In this document: positions 24,790-28,413 of the stretch, piece after piece
Position numbering within the stretch: the first letter of the stretch is position 1
How the letters are laid out: every line of letters begins with the position of its first letter
DNA from: Mesostigma viride
Lineage: Eukaryota; Streptophyta; Mesostigmatophyceae; Mesostigmatales; Mesostigmataceae
Reading direction: 5' to 3'
NCBI GenBank assembly: GCA_009746045.1
Contig: RPFO01001661.1
Location: 5,001 to 33,413 of the forward strand
Length of the DNA stretch: 28,413 nt
Notes under the pieces: generated by a model
What the model was told of the DNA's origin: nothing
The model's input: only the letters and a program-made list of their open reading frames with translations
The model's database searches: none
Program-made: the position numbers and the translations under genes

Positions 24790-27086
24790 ATGACAGAGCC
24801 TACCCCTCCGGCTGAGAGCCCGCTGCCGTCCCTGCCCCTACCGGACCCTGAGCTGTATTTCGAGGCCCTTCCGGGCCGCTGGGTGTCGCGATCATGTTAC
24901 CGGGGTGGCGTTGTGCAGCCGGCCCTTCAGGCCCAACATGCGAGCTTAGTCAGGGCGGCCCTCTTCGGGGTCACGTGGTATGGTCCTTCCCCTAATGAGC
25001 CGCACCAGCTTGTCCTGCACGGGTTCGACGATGCCGGACACTGTTTGTTGGGGTGTGGTTCTCGCTGTCCCGCCTTGGAACAGATAGATGCGGTTCTCCG
25101 GTGCTGCCGTGTGTTCTCCTACCTCTCTACCCCTGTGGGCCGTACCTGCCTACGGGAGGTGTTTCCTTGGCTTCCGGCTGAGGGTGATGCTGAGGTAGAT
25201 GAGAACCCCTGCGACCTTTTACGGGCCGTAGAATTCATGGAGATAGCTGATCAGGCGGCGGGACTAGCGGTTGATGGTCCTGCCCCTTCGGGCGCCCCAG
25301 CCGAGGTACATTATACTCCAGATTATTCTGCCTCGAGCGCTGCGTCCGCCTCCTCGGCGTCTGTTCCTCCCTCTCCGGTCCCGTCGTCCCCTCGGTCGAC
25401 CCGGGGTGTTGCAGTGGAGCCTACCCCTTCGGGTTTGCCTGATCCTCTTTCGGCGACGGTCTCGGCTATGCAGGCTCAGATCCAGTCCCTGACCACGGCG
25501 TTTGGGGCCTTCCTGGCGGCCCAGGCGCAGGTCCCGGCTACGCCAGCTGGATCCGCGCCTCCTACCCCTTCTGTTGCCCCGGCGACTACGGCTTCGCCCG
25601 CGCCCCCGCTGGCGCCCGCGGTCGCTGTGGTTCCGGCGGCTGCTGCGACTCCTGCTGCCTCTGCGCCTGTGACCGCTGTACCTGCGCCTACGCGCGAGTC
25701 CCCTGCCCCTGTGACCGCGCCCGCTGTCGCTGCTTCCGAGCCTCCACCAGCTCAGTCGCAGCCGTCGCGGGGCTTCTTTGGCGACACTAGCGGACTGCCC
25801 AGGCTTTGGGAGGGTGGTCCCCCGCAGAGGATCCGGTTCCTGACTGGAGCCTGGATGGTAGTCAATCTTATGCAGGACTGCCTGTCCCTACGGGCCCCAT
25901 TTTTAACATGTGGCCTGAGGGTGCACCGGCCACCGGACCGGCGCGCCAGCTTCGGTGGCGGGTCCGTCACGGCCCCCTCTGGCTTCGGGTCCGGCGCGAC
26001 CTCTGCTGTACCAGTGTCACCTGCGTCGGTGTCGGCTCCTGCCCCTGCTTCGGCCCCTGCCCCTCGGCCTCTCTGTCCTTGGCTGCGGTTGTTCGGTCCA
26101 CCGGTCAGGATCCTCGCGCTACCCGCGCTTCCGACTCCCTCCGGGAGTTGTCCCAGGGTGATCGGGACAGGGCTCCTTCTGTGGTGCATGCGACGCCGGA
26201 GTCGCGCGACACGCCCGTGCCTGGATGTGGTATGTCCGCACTCGCCTGCCGCCAGTGTGACCTGCCGCGCGCTCCGCCGAGCTTGCCATCTCGCCCATGT
26301 CCTACGGGTTTTCCCAGGTGTGTCGGGCGCCTCGGGATCGTGGCCTACCCATTGAGACTGATCGGCCTCCTTTCGACATGGTTATTTTAGCTGATCCTGT
26401 GTTCCAGGGTGAGATCCTGGTTCGGCGCGTTCTGTATCGCTGGGCTAGGCGCCACAACGACTTGGACACCTACGGTGGGTTCCAGTGGGCTTACCCTCCG
26501 CCTCTGGGCATTATGGCTTCGGATGCCCTTACGGTAGAGTTTCCTGCGGTGCCGGGTGTTACGTACACCACGGTCCTCCAGCCCATCCTCGAGTGGGATG
26601 CCCGGCGTCCGGCGCCCCTCCCGGGCCAGGGTCTAGACTCCCGCGGTCACCCTCCTCCTCGGGCCAGCGACTACCTAGAGACATTCGGGTCGCGCCAGTG
26701 TACGCGTCGGTGGCGCTCCCGAGATTCGGCACATCCGGTTGTGGCCGTCCAACGTGGAGCCCCTGGTGGACCTGTTTTTCCCGACGGGTTGCGCCCTCGG
26801 ATCCGGTATCATCGCCTCCTCCTGCGGGCCCTCTGCCTGATCGCGGTAGAGCCTTTCCTTCGCCTCTTTGCCTGTGGCTTTCCTGGACTGGGCCCGTGGC
26901 CAGGTCGTTCTTACTCAGCATAGGTATTACTGGGCCTTTCTGGGCCTTTTTCCTGACGGCGTGTGGGCCGATGTTTTCCTCACCGTAGATAGGCATGACA
27001 ATGTTGAGGATGTGGCCCATTACCAGGCCTACCTGGAGTCCTGCTGGCCTCCCGTGGTACCTACCAGACGGATGGCCATTAGATAG
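24790..27086 (+). pseudogene. Long 3' ORF of unknown function (env position), frameshifted
   Basis: Opens at ATG 24790, 76 bases after the pol stop, and holds about 521 codons in the first frame. Sense then continues in other frames (25806 on, 26297-26620, 26868-27086), giving perhaps 760 residues originally. N-terminal ~160 residues look globular with several Cys and Trp (FGVTWYGPSPNEPH, HCLLGCGSRCPALEQIDAVL, GRTCLREVFPWLP); then a Pro/Ala/Ser linker with a short coiled-coil stretch (VSAMQAQIQSLTTAFGAFLA); then a second globular part (DPVFQGEILVRRVLYRWARR, TYGGFQWAYPPPLG). No signal peptide or membrane segment, so not an evident envelope. It is markedly GC-richer than gag-pol, suggesting separate origin. 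Family not recognised. Confidence 0.6.
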
Positions 27087-27440
27087 AGGGCCTTAGGCCC
27101 GACCTGAGGGTGTTGTCCCTCCGGTATGTAGAGTCGCCCTCATATTCTGGCCAGTTGGTTGGCTGTTCTTGGTCCTTGGCGCTGATGTGTTTACTCTGTG
27201 TGTCCTGCCCAGTGCCGTCCCCCCCGGCCAGGACTCCGTTCCAGGCAGTTAGGGGAACCTACCACCAGGCTTGGTGCTGGCTAACCCTACACCACCCGGC
27301 GTGGTGGTGGAGACCGTGTGAACTATTGGTGCTTTGTATCTGGGATGGTCTATCGATTGTGTTGGTGTGTGCTGGGTGCATTAGGTTTTTCCTACCCCTT
27401 GTTTCCTCCCTGTGCGTAGGGAGAGGGCTCCCTACCTTTG
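27087..27440 (+). other. Untranslated stretch between 3' ORF and polypurine tract
   Basis: No recognisable coding content. It runs from the stop codon of the 3' ORF to the polypurine tract. Confidence 0.5.
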
Positions 27441-27452
27441 TGGGGGGGGAGG
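27441..27452 (+). other. Polypurine tract (plus-strand primer)
   Basis: TGGGGGGGGAGG abuts the 3' LTR TGTTACG directly. This is the standard position of the RNase H-resistant primer for plus-strand DNA. Confidence 0.9.
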
Positions 27453-28024
27453 TGTTACGTCGCGTAACAATTCGTTGTAGTTACGGACGTAAATTAGGTC
27501 CTTTGCCTCGGTTGTCCCTAGGTTTACGTTTAGGCTCCTACCGGGACATTATTGTCCTCGTAACAGTACTGTGGTACATTGGGTGCCGTTGGGCGCCGCG
27601 CCGCGTACTTTACTAGTGGTCCTGATCCTGGGTAGAATGTAGTGGACCAGCGTGCATCAGTAGATTTAGTGGACCAGCGTGCACCTGTAGGCGAGGGCCA
27701 TGTCGGCCCGAGCGTGTTGGACCGTTGGTGACCATTTATGCGCGTTCTACCCCTTGTGTGTGCACTCGGCGTGTGTTAAGTGAATTGACACATTTAGGCT
27801 TGGGTCACGGCAGTGTAGTTGTGTTTCCTTCCTCTATTCCTGGAGTAAACGGGTTTTGGTAAATGGTTGTATGGCGTATTATAGCAACACTTACGTTAAT
27901 GCATTGAGATCAGCTCCGTCACGTTCGTCTTTCGCCAGAGGGTTAAGTAGAGGAGGCCTGACCAGTTTAGGTAGTATCAGGCCCATTAGAGGTAGAGGTG
28001 GAGGTAGATATCCGCGGCGTAACA
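27453..28024 (+). repeat. 3' LTR (572 bp)
   Basis: Same sequence as the 5' LTR apart from one extra C (near 27732) and C for T at 27763. Ends GTAACA before GCTGC. Carries the polyadenylation function of the element, though no canonical signal was seen. Confidence 0.93.
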
Positions 28025-28029
28025 GCTGC
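28025..28029. repeat. Target-site duplication of the LTR element, right copy
   Basis: GCTGC, matching 17217-17221. Confidence 0.9.
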
Positions 28030-28187
28030 TTCCGCAACCGTTTGCCCTTCGCGATCTCATCGTTCACATCCAGGATGTCATCATCATCCTGCGACAAGAT
28101 AACGGCAGGCTCGAGGTACCATGGTCCGGATTCTCCCATGTCTGGCGTGCGCGCTGGGTTGTCTCCTTGATCAAGGGATCGACCCAC
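28025..28187 (-). CDS. 5' exon part of the disrupted gene
   Basis: A minus-strand open frame whose codons continue exactly into 17216 when the element is removed. Reads GRSLDQGDNPARTPDMGESG, PWYLEPAVILSQDDDDILDV, NDEIAKGKRLRKQ. There is no ATG in frame at its 5' end (28187 is GTG), so an upstream exon beyond or within 28188-28413 must supply the start; I could not place that boundary. Relatives at 9811 and 10806 share GESGPWY and the acidic cluster. Confidence 0.6.
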
Positions 28188-28413
28188 ATGGAAGAAAAAC
28201 GTTACTAGCTAGTGCTCTTGACATGCACACGCAAGCCAAAAATGCATTGAATTCCATAGATCGAGGTGCTGCGGGCGTTGCTCACACCAATTGTTGCTTC
28301 AAAGTTTAAGATGAATATGTAAGACTGAGTACGAACAACGCGTCTGCACATCCCATGAGTTTTGAGGGATGCCTGAAATAAATAGCAGGAAGAATTTAGA
28401 ACACCCGGTAAAA
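28188..28413. other. Flank upstream of the disrupted gene's visible 5' exon
   Basis: No gene recognised. On the minus strand CTATTTATTTCAG near 28375 resembles a splice acceptor, so this may be intron or an untranslated exon. Confidence 0.3.

Larger units (their letters stand above)
17222..28024 (+). mobile_element. Full-length Ty3/gypsy chromovirus-type LTR retrotransposon (10,803 bp)
   Basis: Bounded by near-identical LTRs (17222-17792, 27453-28024) starting TGTTAC and ending GTAACA, with a GCTGC target duplication. Internal order: primer-binding-site candidate, LTR-born ORF, hybrid-binding-domain ORF, gag with CCHC knuckle, protease, RT, RNase H, integrase, chromodomain, 3' ORF, polypurine tract. 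The PR-RT-RH-IN order and the chromodomain define a Ty3/gypsy chromovirus. LTR divergence is two events in about 571 bp, so the insertion is young. Gag and the 3' ORF are nonetheless broken by multiple single-base shifts. It lies antisense inside a coding exon. Confidence 0.93.
12560..28187 (-). pseudogene. Multi-exon gene of unknown function split by an LTR retrotransposon
   Basis: Overall span of one minus-strand gene. Reading order: 5' exon 28187-28025, retrotransposon, same exon 17216-16349, intron 16348-16093, exon 16092 to about 14582, acidic/repeat region to 13396, intron 13395-13255, last exon 13254-12560. Frame is exactly continuous across the insertion if one GCTGC copy is removed. 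Roughly 1100-1200 codons in total. No domain was recognised: it is a soluble, charged protein with an acidic DEE tract and a 24-residue repeat. Apparent single-base losses lie in G runs at 16906-16912, 15819-15825, 14378-14384 and 14238-14245; another break is near 13755 and an unresolved junction lies at 14580-14640. The insertion alone should destroy the full-length product. Confidence 0.7.

Noticed and set aside
24790-27086. Envelope gene in the 3' ORF
   Set aside because: Position fits, but no signal peptide, membrane helix or fusion-peptide-like stretch is visible. Called unknown instead.
27110-27616. 168-codon frame running from the 3' untranslated stretch into the 3' LTR
   Set aside because: It lacks recognisable content, crosses the polypurine tract and LTR border, and its LTR part equals that of the 5' LTR, where it is not coding.

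Overview
This is nuclear DNA from a eukaryote and is almost entirely repetitive. Evidence for that: GT-AG introns inside a long minus-strand gene, non-LTR retrotransposons with an L1-type ORF1 protein (coiled coil, RRM-like part, C-terminal domain), microsatellite tails, and a 10.8-kb Ty3/gypsy element with a chromodomain. A green-lineage organism (streptophyte or chlorophyte alga) fits best, but the sequence does not fix the taxon. No rRNA, convincing tRNA, CRISPR array or bacterial operon is present.

Layout. 1-12,000 is a graveyard of nested non-LTR elements. Two kinds recur. One is an RT-bearing LINE ('LINE-A'; pieces at 1-385, 2375-3766, 7254-7767 minus and 10518-10800). The other is a roughly 2-kb element that carries only ORF1 ('half-LINE'; A 388-2374, B 6156-7253 minus, C 7778-9772 minus, D 11027-11897, E 3795-4174 minus). 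Copy C is full length, with a 10-bp target-site duplication and an (AATTC)n tail. LINE-A and half-LINE share a 3' end with a small CTCC/GGAG stem-loop, so the half-LINE is probably mobilised by LINE-A machinery. A tandem pair of ~385-bp structured repeats (5369-6155) and an unassigned stretch (4175-5368) lie between them.

12,560-17,216 and 28,025-28,187 are parts of one minus-strand gene of unknown function with at least two introns, an acidic tract and a 24-residue tandem repeat. It is split by the LTR retrotransposon at 17,222-28,024. Removing the element and one copy of the 5-bp duplication (GCTGC) rejoins the reading frame exactly. The gene also has several single-base frame breaks; four sit in G runs of 7 or 8, which points to homopolymer errors or to decay. 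Two shorter relatives of its 5' exon lie at 9811-9975 and 10806-10965, so it belongs to a multicopy family.

The LTR retrotransposon is the most interesting object. Its LTRs (571 and 572 bp) differ by one indel and one substitution, so the insertion is young. Between them are a primer-binding-site candidate, a small ORF starting in the LTR, a 130-residue ORF resembling the RNase H1 hybrid-binding (caulimovirus viroplasmin) domain, a broken gag with a CCHC knuckle, pol (protease, RT, RNase H, integrase with chromodomain) with all catalytic residues visible, and a long GC-rich 3' ORF in the env position. A consensus splice donor (18316) precedes the hybrid-binding ORF, and good acceptors precede gag (18812) and the 3' ORF (24784). 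This suggests retrovirus-like differential splicing. The same 12-base G-rich polypurine word occurs three times: at the 3' LTR and at two internal sites.
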